Source: Apus apus
Taxonomy: Eukaryota > Chordata > Aves > Apodiformes > Apodidae
DNA: 64,000 nucleotides
Assembly (NCBI RefSeq): GCF_020740795.1
Contig: NC_067291.1
Coordinates: 19,129,780-19,193,779, forward strand
Reading direction: 5' to 3'
Shown: piece after piece, positions 24,101 to 64,000 of the stretch
Position numbering within the stretch: the first letter of the stretch is position 1
How the letters are laid out: each line of letters opens with the position of its first letter
The notes under the pieces: generated by a model
The model's database searches: none
What the model was told of the DNA's origin: nothing
What the model saw: only the letters and a program-made list of their open reading frames with translations
Program-made: the position numbers and the translations under genes

Positions 24101-26121
24101 CTCACCAGGTGAGGGGTTTATTTTCTCTCTGTGAATAAGACCATTTCAGAACAAGTAGATGGAGAGACGGAACAGTGTCACTTCAACATCTTATCTGATG
24201 AATTACAGCTGCAGTCATCCATCAAAACTGTAGAAACCTTGTTTGTTAGAACCCAAAAGGGAGTTTTCTATTTCATTATTTTTTATTTGAAGAGAGTCAT
24301 TCTTTTCTGAGAGCTTCCAAGGGAATTTGTTCATAAGGGAAAGTGCTGTCAAGGTTTATCTTAATACTGCCTTTTCATTGATGAATGCTTCTGTGCAGAA
24401 CATAATTATCCCTTACCTAATTATAATTCTAGGAAAATACAGGTTCTCATTCTGGAAGCTGCTAAACAATTTCAACTCCCATTGCCTTAATGATTACCGG
24501 GTATTCTGGGAAGTAACACTTTGCATCTTGCAGAATCAGACACACAATTTGTATTTAGTGATATATTGTGCAGAGTATAGTTGATCAAGCTGTAAATCCA
24601 GAGACTGTCATTTCCCAAACCTCTTGGATCACACACAGCTGATGTTAAATTTGGAGAGGGGATGGTAGAACACATCCAGAAGAGGTGACCTTGGGACAGA
24701 AGAATGAGTTGTGCTGTAACTGGCTTGGTCTTGGCAACACTGTGATCAGATGCCCAAGGCTACAGCACAAACCTGAGACCAAAACACACTTTGAAAATGT
24801 AACTTTTTATCCTATAAAGCAGAAAAAAATGCTACCATGTTTAAGAGAATTAAAATATTTTAACTCAATTATGGCATAAAACCTAGAAGGCTTGCAAAGA
24901 GCAATGGAATTCCATGTTTCAGAGCTAACAGACCTACCTGACTTGCTTTGCATGTATTAGGTTGGTGAAACAATTGGGATATCAGAGGAAATTATGGGGT
25001 TAACCATCCTGGCAGCAGGAACCTCCATCCCTGACCTCATCACCAGTGTCATTGTTGCACGGAAAGGCTTAGGGGACATGGCTGTGTCCAGCTCTGTGGG
25101 CAGCAACATCTTCGATATCACTGTTGGGTGAGTATTAGCTCAATGCTAAGAGATGCTTTTCTGCTGAAATACAAAGCAAGCTGGTTTTGTTCCAAACAGG
25201 GTCTTAACCAGTTTTGTTTTAGTTGTAATTAAGTGAATGTCAGCTGAGCAACAAGTGACATTTTTTTAAAAAACAACTCTAACCTAGTCAGGAAAGACAG
25301 ATTTTTATAACTTAGTGCACCAGAGTGAACACTGAGCTGCATAGTTAAAATAAGGGTAAGTAGCTCAAAAGAGAAGCACCAGCACCTTCACCTCATTCTG
25401 AATCAACAGAAAAACACTAATTTAAAAAAAAAAAGCAAAATAAAAAATGGCAAATTAAAAAAAACTGGCAAAAATGCAGTGAATCTTTGACTAACAGCGA
25501 AGATTTACAGACAGGATTCTTAGCCAGTCACTCTGACATTCACATCCTGTGCAATCAAGGCTCAGATCTGTGCCTGTATCTCTCATCAATAAAGCATGAG
25601 GACTTAATTCTTTCTGAGAGCAGGCAGAGCCACTTAATTCACAGGTACTACTTTAAAACCCCTTTTAGATTCTTGGATTGCATTATGATGGTGCAAGTAT
25701 TATCCAACTACAGCTTTTGACACAACACATCAATTTTAGATTTATGCTGAGCTATACTGAGTGCAATCATGCTTTTTTTCCCTGCAACAGTTTGGAAAAA
25801 TTGCTTAGTTATAATGCAGAAAATGAACTGCTTTAAAACATTTATTTCCATTTCTTTTCCTTTACTTGCAGTTTGCCAGTTCCTTGGTTCCTTTATTCTG
25901 TCATCAATGGCCTCACCCCAGTTGCAGTCAGTAGCAATGGTTTGTTTTGTGCAATTGTTCTCCTTTTTCTCATGCTCCTATTTGTGATTATCTCCATCGC
26001 TGCATGTAAATGGAAAATGAACAAACTACTGGGGCTCACTATGTTTGGTCTTTACTTTGTGTTTCTGATCATCAGTGTGATGTTAGAAGACAAGATAATA
26101 TCCTGCCCAGTATCTGTATGA
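11234..26121 (+). CDS. SLC24A1: SLC24A1, rod Na+/Ca2+-K+ exchanger NCKX1
   Basis: Exons 11234-12157, 13784-13846, 14824-14932, 20808-20894, 22740-22837, 23464-23658, 24019-24108, 24961-25127, 25872-26121 join to 1983 nt, a 660-residue protein. A basic N-terminus and hydrophobic segment (residues 14-31) form a signal or first membrane helix. Then comes a short extracellular stretch with two N-glycosylation sequons (NKT 59, NIT 66), a first membrane cluster with alpha-1 repeat (GSAPELFTS, Glu185), a cytosolic loop with an acidic Ser/Asp/Glu run (about 432-456), and a second cluster with alpha-2 repeat (TSIPDLITS, Asp547). From family knowledge it exchanges 4 Na+ for 1 Ca2+ plus 1 K+ in the rod outer-segment plasma membrane. 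Human NCKX1 is far longer (about 1100 residues) because both hydrophilic loops are expanded. The short form agrees with what I know of the bird protein. Paralogues (SLC24A2 and others) are less likely given N-terminus and synteny. Confidence 0.96.
12430..12851 (+). repeat. CR1 LINE fragment, 3' end, sense
   Basis: About 420 bp. It begins near TATGAAGACAGGCTGAGAGA and contains the classical CR1 phrases GGAGACCTCATGGTGGCCTT, TTAGGAAGAAATTCTTCACT and GGTCCCTTCTAACCCAAACC, ending in CCATTCCATGAGTCTATGAT. Degraded and 5'-truncated; lies in SLC24A1 intron 1. Confidence 0.93.
13784..13846 (+). CDS. SLC24A1: SLC24A1 coding exon 2 (63 nt, cytosolic loop)
   Basis: Encodes 21 residues, [20 protein letters not shown] plus Q. 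Acceptor TGCATGCAG, donor GTAGGT, phase 0 on both sides, so skipping would keep frame. Confidence 0.9.
14824..14932 (+). CDS. SLC24A1: SLC24A1 coding exon 3 (cytosolic loop)
   Basis: Encodes [20 protein letters not shown] then [16 protein letters not shown] and one base of the next codon. Acceptor CTCCATAG; a second AG four bases on (CCAG) would break phase. Donor GTGAGT. This conserved segment follows the first membrane cluster in NCKX1 and NCKX2. Confidence 0.92.
14933..20807. other. SLC24A1 5.9-kb intron
   Basis: Largest intron of the gene. Apart from the CR1 copy it contains a CTG/CAG-rich patch near 15178-15215 and no exon I can support. Confidence 0.6.
18248..18605 (-). repeat. CR1 LINE fragment, 3' end, antisense
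   Basis: Begins AGAATCATAGACTGTGTGGG, TTGGAAGGGACCTTTAAAGG, and continues through CACCACCTCCCTGGGAAACC, the reverse complement of CR1 ORF2 end plus 3' UTR. Lies in the 5.9-kb intron between SLC24A1 coding exons 3 and 4. Confidence 0.93.
20808..20894 (+). CDS. SLC24A1: SLC24A1 coding exon 4 (87 nt, cytosolic loop)
   Basis: Encodes [20 protein letters not shown] then ASGQGSKPE. Acceptor TCCACAG, donor GTGAGT; phase 1 at both ends, so it can be skipped in frame. Preceded by the largest SLC24A1 intron (5.9 kb). Confidence 0.92.
22740..22837 (+). CDS. SLC24A1: SLC24A1 coding exon 5 (cytosolic loop)
   Basis: Encodes [20 protein letters not shown] then [13 protein letters not shown]; 98 nt, ending in phase 0. 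Acceptor CCTTTCAG, donor GTACTT. An internal CAG/GTAACT inside the exon is a possible earlier donor. Confidence 0.88.
23464..23658 (+). CDS. SLC24A1: SLC24A1 coding exon 6 (acidic run and next membrane segment)
   Basis: Encodes residues 428-492. It starts with a Ser/Asp/Glu-rich run ([18 protein letters not shown] and on to ENDE), then [20 protein letters not shown] and a hydrophobic segment. Acceptor CTCCAG, donor GTAAGA, phase 0 both ends. Confidence 0.94.
24019..24108 (+). CDS. SLC24A1: SLC24A1 coding exon 7
   Basis: Encodes 30 residues, [20 protein letters not shown] then [10 protein letters not shown], one membrane helix of the second cluster. Acceptor TTTTAG, donor GTGAGG, phase 0 both ends. 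Confidence 0.95.
24961..25127 (+). CDS. SLC24A1: SLC24A1 coding exon 8 (alpha-2 repeat)
   Basis: Encodes residues 523-577 and two bases more. It contains the alpha-2 ion-binding repeat [20 protein letters not shown] and [14 protein letters not shown]. Acceptor GTATTAG, donor GTGAGT. Confidence 0.96.
25872..26121 (+). CDS. SLC24A1: SLC24A1 coding exon 9 (C-terminus and stop)
   Basis: Encodes [20 protein letters not shown] and the last two hydrophobic segments, ending [12 protein letters not shown] and TGA at 26119-26121. Acceptor TACTTGCAG. Confidence 0.95.
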
Positions 26122-26230
26122 CATCTGGACACTGCCATCTGCATGTACACATACATCAAAATCAAAAGGGGTTTAAGGTAGCAATTGTTCTACTGAAAAA
26201 AGCAACCAGAATTATAACAAACTTACTGAG

Positions 26231-26263
26231 AATAAAATATCTTTAACATACTAAAAAAATAAA
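26231..26263 (+). terminator. SLC24A1 candidate poly(A) signals
   Basis: AATAAA at 26231-26236 and again at 26258-26263, about 110-140 nt after the stop, followed by a GT/T-rich stretch from about 26280. This predicts a very short SLC24A1 3' UTR. Confidence 0.65.
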
Positions 26264-26270
26264 TTAATTA

Positions 26271-29200
26271 ATCAATCTCAAGTTGTCAGTCTCTACTGTG
26301 TTCTTTGGGATCAGAAGAGACCAGATAATGAAGTGACTAATATCAAATATCACACATTCAGGCATTCACGGAAAGGCTGATACGATACAGATGCATCAAG
26401 TTTTAGTATGGCCGATGCCCTCAAGTTAATGGAGCTGATTGATTTTCAGAATGTTTACTCATTACAGTAATAGTTTCAGGAACACACTCTAAATACTTAG
26501 TAAACTGCTCCAACCCACTGAAATCAATGCACTTCACCTCAGTGGGAACAGCATTACTGCTTACCCTCACAGAGCTACTCTGTTTAAAACAGTTGTGTGA
26601 CACACGTCCTGCATCTCAGAAGTGAACTCCCTCAGAACAAGTACAGCAGCTCCCAGCTGGCTGGTCACAGCTCTACTCTGCGGAGGTACTTTGCATCCTT
26701 CCATGAATGCCATTCTGGCACTCCACACATACCTCCAAGCAAGTGTACACAGAACTCATGATGCACTTCAGAGGAAAAGCTTTTTGCTGGTCCTGTTATG
26801 ACTGTGGGAAATTTCATAGTAAGGTTTTCAGGGAAAAAGCAAAACAGCCAGAGTTATTTCTGCATGCAGAACAGGATTAGAATAGCACAGTAATCCTGAA
26901 AACCACCCATATGGCTCCTTTTAAAACTGTATCTGAAGTACAATCTCTAACATTTACCAGAAGTGCCACAACGCATGTGTGATGTCAAATGGATTTACAT
27001 CTTATTGTAACCAGACTAAAGAGATCTGGGGCTAGAAAACCATATTGCCACTAATAAAAGCTAAAACCAGGAATCAGAAATACAGTAAGAACTTGAACTA
27101 CTTGGGTTTTGTTTTCATCCTGACACTAAAGAGATTTACAGATTCCTGTACCCAGCACCAATTCTTGTTGTTAGCACTGTCTTCTACATAACCACTTAAA
27201 AAAAGAGCCACTGACATAAACTATCAACAAACCTGAAAGGTTTATTGTTAACACCACTTCATGTGAGCAAACAATGTAGTTAGGAGTTGCAGACTTTTCT
27301 GTCATTCTAATCCACCTAATAAAGTGCTAATGAAAATAAACAGAAAGATTTAAGCTTTTTATTGACTCACTGTAAAATTTCTTTTTTTGGATGAGACAAA
27401 AAAACGTAACATTGTGAACACTGACTTGCATATTTTAAAGGAACTACAAACCAAAGCAAACATCCAACATACGGGTTTTTGGTAAATAAAATTTAAACAT
27501 TACATATTTACAAATCTACAACCATTTAAAAAGTGCTGCTTGCAGACTAACAAAGTACCATTTTTAAATCCCAGTGAGATAGTCTCCAGAAATACCCCTC
27601 TCTGTCATTATTGTTTGCATCTCCCATTTGTCATACAAAGAATTTACAAGCAGGGATTTTTCTCTTTCTTGGGGTACCAAACATTTAATTTGCCAGTGGA
27701 GGTCTAATTCATGAGGCTGTAACTGTACCAACAACAAACCTTTTCAAAATGGGAACCAGTTCGCAGTGTCAGAGGAACAGCACAAGTTCTATTCACATTT
27801 CAGTATTTCATCTCCAATAATTATTCCAGTAGAACCATAAGTAAAGCAAAATATATATTGCACTGCAAATGTAAAACCTCTGCTTAAGGTTTTTGACATA
27901 AGCACTATTTAGTACACAAAAGGAGAAAATTCAGTTCATACAAAATTTTAAATTGAAAATATGTCTCAAATATTTTATTTATCCATCTTCGCAGTACTGG
28001 AAAATATACTCAAATTGCTTTTCTAATAAAGGACAGAGATTTCAAAACTGTTTCAATGCTGAATTCTATGATGCTTAAAAATCATCCACCTCAGGATCTA
28101 CATTTTCAACATTATTATGACCTGAACGAGGAAAATTTCCCACTTAAGAGTATATCACTATTCCAACTATATTTTATTGTAGTATTTCTACAGTGGACTG
28201 ACTTGCAACAGACTTTATAAAACAATTTGTTACATTTAATTATTTCAATTGAATGACTATGTGATGGAGTAATTTAAAAGCACACCCAAACAAACATCAG
28301 TAATGCTTCAGAAGTGCCACTCTGGGGATGCAAGGAGACAGTGAGACTGTTAGTCTGAAGGATGTAGAAACAATCCCTTTCCTGGTACAGCATGTACTCT
28401 CCTGATAATACTGGCAGGATTGTTGATATCTGAATGAAGTGGCAAACTTGTTGGCTTTATAAGCCTGAAGACAGTTGGAAATCCTTACAACTAAGCTGGG
28501 ACCAGAATGGAGAAAGTGGGCCATGCAGTACAAGTGTTGCACTGATCCCTGTCCTAGTACACACAGTTTGCACTGTCAGGTCCTGGTAAGTGAGAGGTGG
28601 TCAGAGATTGGGCTCAGTCGCTTTCACCAGACTCAAAGAGGAATTGTGAAGCTTCTTGCTTCATAGCTCAGCACCTCTGACACACCATGGCAGCTCTGGA
28701 AAGAGCACTTGCCCTCCTTCATGGCTTGAAGGTCCTATAAAAGAGTGGCTGCTCCAAATGGTACATGACGTGTGAAACAGAACTGTGGAGAGCTGGGAAC
28801 ACCACCTGATGCAGAGCACAGACGTGTGAGTGTATGGACATAGCAGCTGCTGGGAGCAGCTCTGCTTGGTAAATAGTGTCTGCTGGGGAGAGCAGAACAG
28901 GGGGGCTTACAGTGAAGGTGTTAAAAAATAACCTGCTGTTGTTCACCATAGTTAAGAAGAATGAAGGGGGTATGAGTCCACCCTATATGGATACACTACT
29001 TACCATCTACCTGGGCAAAAAAGTAGCTCTATTTCATGCATGAGGAATACTTTACAAGCATGGCAGTACAAAAGAAAGCATCACATACTGTTAAAATAAA
29101 TTAAATGTGAAAAATGTTGGTAACTGTAGCATAGCTAGTTCCACCTCAGGGTGAGGGAATACTTCCAAAAAGGTCAGCTACATAATTAGCAGCAAATTAG

Positions 29201-31006
29201 AGAAGAGGTATTACCCAATGAAAGCTCTATCCAACAAGACTGCATTTTGCAACTAGCATCAGCATTTGCCTGCAGCTTTACAAATTTTACATCTTTTCTC
29301 CTTAGGGCAACATCTTCTTACTACTTTACAGAGGTCTGGGAGGAGGTTACAGAGAGCTTCATAGCAGCATTGCTTCCCATTTAAGCCTCTAAGAGGCTCA
29401 CTCTAATTCATTTAATAAAGTAAATGTGAGCTTCAAAGTTTATCGCCTTTCTGCCTAACTAAATATTGCTGTATTATTACACTTGCAAACTGAATAGATT
29501 TTTTAAAATACCTGCTGGTAGGCAGGCAGGAATATAAAATCTAATGTAACAGATGAATATTTAGAAGTATTGTAACAGCAACAGCTAAAAGAATCAGAAT
29601 TGGAAAAGCATTAACATTACTTAAAATAAAGCTATTTGTTAAAGCACGACTTCATTTGTTTAGGGTGTTTTATACAAACTCAATGTCTGTTTTCCCACCT
29701 CCATACAAGACTTCTGCTATTTTCTCTGCAGCCTCCCTTCTGGAGAGGAGTTGCTATGTGACAGAGCACAAAGCTTTTTTTTTTTTTTAAATCTCTAGAA
29801 CAAGAAAACATGAGTCAAAAGCCATGGCTCCACCACAAGGACTGACATCACATATTTCTTCACAGAAAGAAAAACAAAGAAGTTGTTTTGCCTGTGAAAT
29901 ACAGACCAGACATTCCAAGGACGTTTAACTATGCACAATATGCCCCAATAAGTTACATTCTCTATATATTCCCTGCAGCAAGTTTGCTGTATCTACTTCA
30001 GTTAAAAGCTTTGGATTAGCATTATGGAGGTGCCATATTTAGTGTGTTTCAAACACATCCACCAAGACTCTGAACACCATGTGTTTATGAGGAGCTTCTT
30101 GCAGGCTGTCACTTGCCTTGGATTATGTCTGCAATGAGGTCACATTAACAAATGCTGGAAGCTGAGATGCCCCAATTCCATGACATAATCTGTAGGACTC
30201 TTCAGTCTGCTTTCTCTTTACTAGGGAGCAGGGAGTGAAGGGAACAGAAAAGAAAGAGGAGATTTCTACAGAAGTGTTTTACAGACATCAGTGTGTTCAT
30301 TAGTAGAGTTTTACAGAAGTTTACTATACCTTCCTTCTGATTGCTGTGGTAACACGTAGAGAAATCCTGTAACTAGAGTACTGTCTAGGTGAAGCTTAAC
30401 ATTTTCTCTTCTGCTCCAAAACAAATCACTCTTCAAAAAGTAACTGGTCAAGTTACTATAAATAGCAGTTTACTGCAAAAAAAATAAGCACTGTATTGCT
30501 TATGCAGCAAGTCCATTTAAAATTCACTCCAGTAATTTAAAAAAATTAAAAAAATAGCAACTTACTATAAACAATTTAAAATATGTATAATACAACTTTG
30601 TAAGCTCTTCATAACATCATGAATATTCCATGTAAACAATATATTTTGAAGAATTTACTTTGCTCACATCAGTTTCAGTGCATTGTTTCTGTACAACTGT
30701 TACTCATTTTTTTTTAAGAAGGGGACTGTAATATATTGCCCCAAGTTAAAGAACTGATTTTGTTTAGAATCTTCATTCCACACACTGATTTGCAGAAAGG
30801 ACATGGGACAGGGAACTAATATTTGGCCCATTTTTCACTCTGTCCATTTCCACAACTGTAAAGAGGTCTGATCTTTCCAAGGCCTTTTGCCACTGGACAT
30901 TCGTACATATGTTCTTGAACACTGAAGACTGAGATGTTCCTTGTGACTGAAGTGGTTATTTTACACTGGTATACATCACAGACAAGACCTCTTCATCCAA
31001 GTATAT
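26271..31006 (-). other. Convergent interval; probable long DENND4A 3' UTR
   Basis: AT-rich, no coding signature on either strand. On the minus strand DENND4A is expected to continue past its stop. AATAAA on the minus strand (plus TTTATT 27241-27246) is followed by a GT-rich stretch, giving a 3' UTR of about 3.8 kb if that site is used. Earlier AATAAA/ATTTA motifs also occur. No other gene seen. Confidence 0.5.
27241..27246 (-). terminator. DENND4A candidate poly(A) signal
   Basis: AATAAA on the minus strand followed within 20-40 nt by a GT-rich element (CAGGTTTGTTGATAGTTT), a plausible cleavage site. Not the only candidate. Confidence 0.4.
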
Positions 31007-60591
<29,585 letters not shown>

Positions 60592-60613
60592 CTTCCATTA
60601 CAAGAAGCTATAA
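60592..60613 (-). other. DENND4A: DENND4A 5' UTR part of first coding exon
   Basis: A strong acceptor (TTCTTTCTTGCCAG, plus 60614 onward) precedes 22 nt of leader before the ATG, so the leader is spliced from an upstream exon not identified here. Confidence 0.8.
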
Positions 60614-63600
60614 CTGGCAAGAAAGAAATACATATCAGTATATTTGAAGCAAATTATCACTTAATATTATTACTAACTGAAATAACAAAATTATGTTTAT
60701 TTTAAAAAACAGAACATTTGCAGTAATATAAAAAACACAATAAGAGAATTCAAAAGAGATTAATCATTAGATCACATAACACTATTTTCAGTAACTCATG
60801 AGAGTTAATTGTTGAATCTTGGAATGGATAACCCAAGTGGCCTCTTTTTGTTCACTTAGACACTCGAGTAGCTGAACCATCAGGAACAGCAAAATACTGT
60901 GCAAAGTTCTACAAATGTTTTACTACTGAAGCTCATGGCTGAGCCAAAAAGCAGCTCTAATGTAGCATGCATATAGTCTGTTGGTGCACTCTGTTCACCA
61001 TGACAATGGATCTTCTAAGGCATGAACTGCACTTAATTTGCTTCCTGAATATTAAACATATATGCAAAGGCTGTCTTGATTATTCTAAAGATATAACTGT
61101 AACATTTGCAGCCATCTTATCCTGTGGGATTTTACATCACACACCAAGGCCAGATCTTCTTGGAGTATTTTTGCAAGCTAAACATTGATAACATTTTAGT
61201 GTTTTGGGGCTGAGATGCTTGATGTGCAACCCATCCATAGCCAATAACATACTAGTTTTTACACAAAACTTTTAAAACAAGTCAACTACAGACCACTGTG
61301 AAACAAACACTCAAGACCACATGAAGTTTTTCGTAATGGGAAAGAATACACTCCTGCTGTTTCGGGCAAATTGTGTTGGAAAATTGCATTATTTCTTCAT
61401 GGAACATAATGATACAAAAATTCCTTATGTACAAATTCTTTCTGCATAGTGTTTTTTTGCAGTGTTTGCTACCAATGTTGTAAATTAACTTCAGCACTGG
61501 ACAAAACAGTATCTGTAGGATAAAAATGGCCTTGCAAACAATGCAGTGCACTACATATCAGGAGATTCAGTTTCCTCTTTGTCAGAGACTCTCAAACACC
61601 CTTGCAAGTCCCTTAAACCCCAAGTCTTATTTAATAGTTTGATTTTGCAAGTAAAGAAAATAGTTTCTTCTTTTGCATGGAACACTGAGAAAGGGGCTGA
61701 AAATGTTTAGCTAAGTCACTCATACGTGCTGGAGTCTTGCTGAAGTAGCTTTAGGAAGTTTACTGTCATCAAGTTCCAGACTTTTTTAACTAGACAGTAT
61801 TTAGAACTCCCTTTTGCTGAAATAATTTTGTTTGGATGTAAAATCTTATTGCAAGAGAAACTGCTACAACACGGGAGTTTCGAGAGCTTGCTAACATTCA
61901 GAAACTCAAGCAGAATTTAAAGCAGTTGGAATGGTTGGCTCAAGACCTCAGTTTTCAGGCCACTTTTATTCTGAATGCATTGTCTCCCTTTATTTTTTGC
62001 TCCAGGTAACAAGCCTTATCAAACTTCATACCATCACAATTCTTGGAGTTTACCAACAAATCCTCATTATAGCATGCTAAATAAATTCAGGCTGCTCTCA
62101 CTGGTAATCAGGGAAATTGTGTCCTGAGCTGATACTGTACATCAAATTGTCCCACGCTGACCTCAGATTTCCAGCACCAGCCCTTGCTCAAGTGGGAAGA
62201 ATGTCAATTTGTGCCTGATGACCACCACCAACCTCATCCACCACTGCAAGAAAGATAATTCTACCCTCCAGCAAAATACAAACCTATAAAATAAGGGCAG
62301 GAGTACCTGACTTGACTCACTTCTGAAGTCATGAGGAAATGAGTAGGGCTTTTTATTTTACAGTTATTTACATTATTCAAGAAAATGGCAAGACAAACTC
62401 CCCAACTATCCAACCTTTCTTTCTGTACGGCTGATAAGCAATATGGGACTCTTTACAACATGTGATTACTGGGAAACATTCATCAACATACAGCACTGTA
62501 ATATTTGTAAACAACTGCTCAGCTTGTCTTCCGAGAGAAGAGAGAATGCAGTTACAAAACTAAGCTTAATTTAACCTGAATTCAGTTATTACAAAAACAT
62601 CCGGGAATATGTTATTCAACAACAGTATACGAGTAATAACTACAAACTCAAACTTCTCCTCGTATAATACATCCACAAAAACATATTCAAATGTAACCAC
62701 TGCATATGCCACCTATTATTTCACTGTTCCTCTGGCTTCAGTAAATCCAGAACAGAGTAGAAAGAAATGAACCGAGAGATAAAAATGCTGTTTTGTTCCT
62801 TTTCTCATTAGCATTATTCCACAAAACTACACTAATTTTATTTTCTTAGTAATCAGAAATTATCCCAAGTATGACCATTAAAATTGCAGGTAAGCCTTGT
62901 AACTTCGGTGTATTCACAACTCACAATTCCAACTTCACTAGCAAAGACAGCACTACAAAAAAATAGAAATATATACACATTATACTGAAAAATCATACCT
63001 ATCTCACAATTTAAGACTATTAATTATTTCATATCAAGTTTCTACCAAAAGTCTTAAATTTGAACATTCCTTTATTCCCAAAAGCACTTTCAAGAAAAAC
63101 TGGGACAAGCTCTCCTCATTTAGTCAGTTAAAATTAGAATCCCCTACATACAAACACCTGCTATCACACAAATTTGCTTCCTAAGGTTATAGCAAGTAAT
63201 ATACAAGTCAGCAAGACTTTCATAATTCAATGCAGCTTTTACAGAAGGGAGAAGGAAAAAAAAAAAGCCTAGCTGATGTTGCATCATCTCTTCAGATCTT
63301 TGCCTTCTGATACAAAGGCTTGCAGCTAAAATTGGGATAAAATACAGAAGACATCAAAACAATTCAATGGTATTATATTCAAGCCAACTTAAGACTTTAC
63401 TACAGCTTCTGTGATACACAAAATTTAAACATGTGTTTACTGTGTGAGCAGATTTATGCAAACTTTTTGTTAACAGTCCCCAGAAAGAAGGTATACAACG
63501 TGAGCTAGTTCAGTGACAAGTAATCATTCTGTGAAAAGCAATTCACATGAACTGAGGAATCTGAATAACTTCTGTAGAAACCCTTCCCATGAAGGTATTC

Positions 63601-64000
63601 CAAAGTGTGTTGTAACTATCTACACCCCACAGCACTGCAACTCAACCTCCAGGAAATCAAAACACAGCAGAAAAAGTCACACTGCACATGAGTGTTGCTT
63701 AAAGCAGCAGGTCCCATGTGAAATTCAACAACTTTAATGGTGCCACAGTGAGAAGCAGCAACTATTGCTTCTCTGCACTTCAGTCATCTTGGGATGAAAG
63801 GCTGTGCTTTGAACAATGCCCCGGGATCATAAACATAATGTCTAACAAAAGCTCCTGGAAATAAGTGCAATATATGGGCTCTGAGCCATCTCATGTGGGA
63901 GAAAAGAGGGCTCTCTGCCATTTCTAAAAATACAGGAAGAGGGAAAACAATCATAGTCCTGCCACAGATGCACAAATGATTAGCTTGATTATTTTGCTGA
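60614..64000. other. DENND4A 5' intron, right edge
   Basis: Sequence upstream of the first coding exon. No CpG island, untranslated exon or other gene is evident, so the promoter lies beyond the window. Confidence 0.55.

Overview
The window is vertebrate nuclear DNA with split genes, GT-AG introns and no operons. Several truncated CR1 LINE fragments, compact introns (about 30 kb of DENND4A coding span) and a short NCKX1-type SLC24A1 point to a bird, or less likely another sauropsid. The gene order INTS14(-) / SLC24A1(+) / DENND4A(-) is the same order I know from human chromosome 15q22, so this is a conserved syntenic block. I did the protein comparisons from knowledge of the families, not by a search. 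All exon limits were read from splice motifs and confirmed because reading phase is preserved across every junction.

Layout. (1) 1-8191, minus strand: the first nine coding exons of INTS14 (Integrator subunit 14, VWA domain), 413 codons; the C-terminal exons lie left of the window. Its start sits in a GC-rich CpG island at about 7960-8720. (2) 8192-11102: intergenic/upstream DNA with a small GC-rich minisatellite. (3) 11103-26270, plus strand: SLC24A1 (rod Na+/Ca2+-K+ exchanger NCKX1), nine coding exons giving a predicted 660-residue protein with both alpha repeats intact. (4) 26271-31006: the tail-to-tail interval, most of it probably the long 3' UTR of DENND4A. (5) 31007-60591, minus strand: complete DENND4A coding region, 30 coding exons and 1878 residues (MABP, tripartite DENN, PPR-like segment, conserved C-terminal region). 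(6) 60614-64000: DENND4A 5' intron, no gene seen.

The three genes do not form a pathway: INTS14 acts in nuclear RNA 3'-end processing and transcription termination, SLC24A1 extrudes Ca2+ from rod outer segments, and DENND4A is a Rab10 guanine nucleotide exchange factor. SLC24A1 and DENND4A converge; INTS14 and SLC24A1 diverge.

The most unusual non-coding element is a nearly perfect 93-nt inverted repeat (45326-45418) in a DENND4A intron. It has 27 perfect terminal base pairs, then an imperfect inner stem and a 13-nt loop, which resembles a pre-miRNA or a small palindromic transposon. Other points are a short upstream ORF overlapping the DENND4A start codon, tandem splice acceptors 12 nt apart in DENND4A, and a cluster of small SLC24A1 exons encoding the cytosolic loop, two of which could be skipped in frame. 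I found no prokaryotic, viral, CRISPR or tRNA feature.
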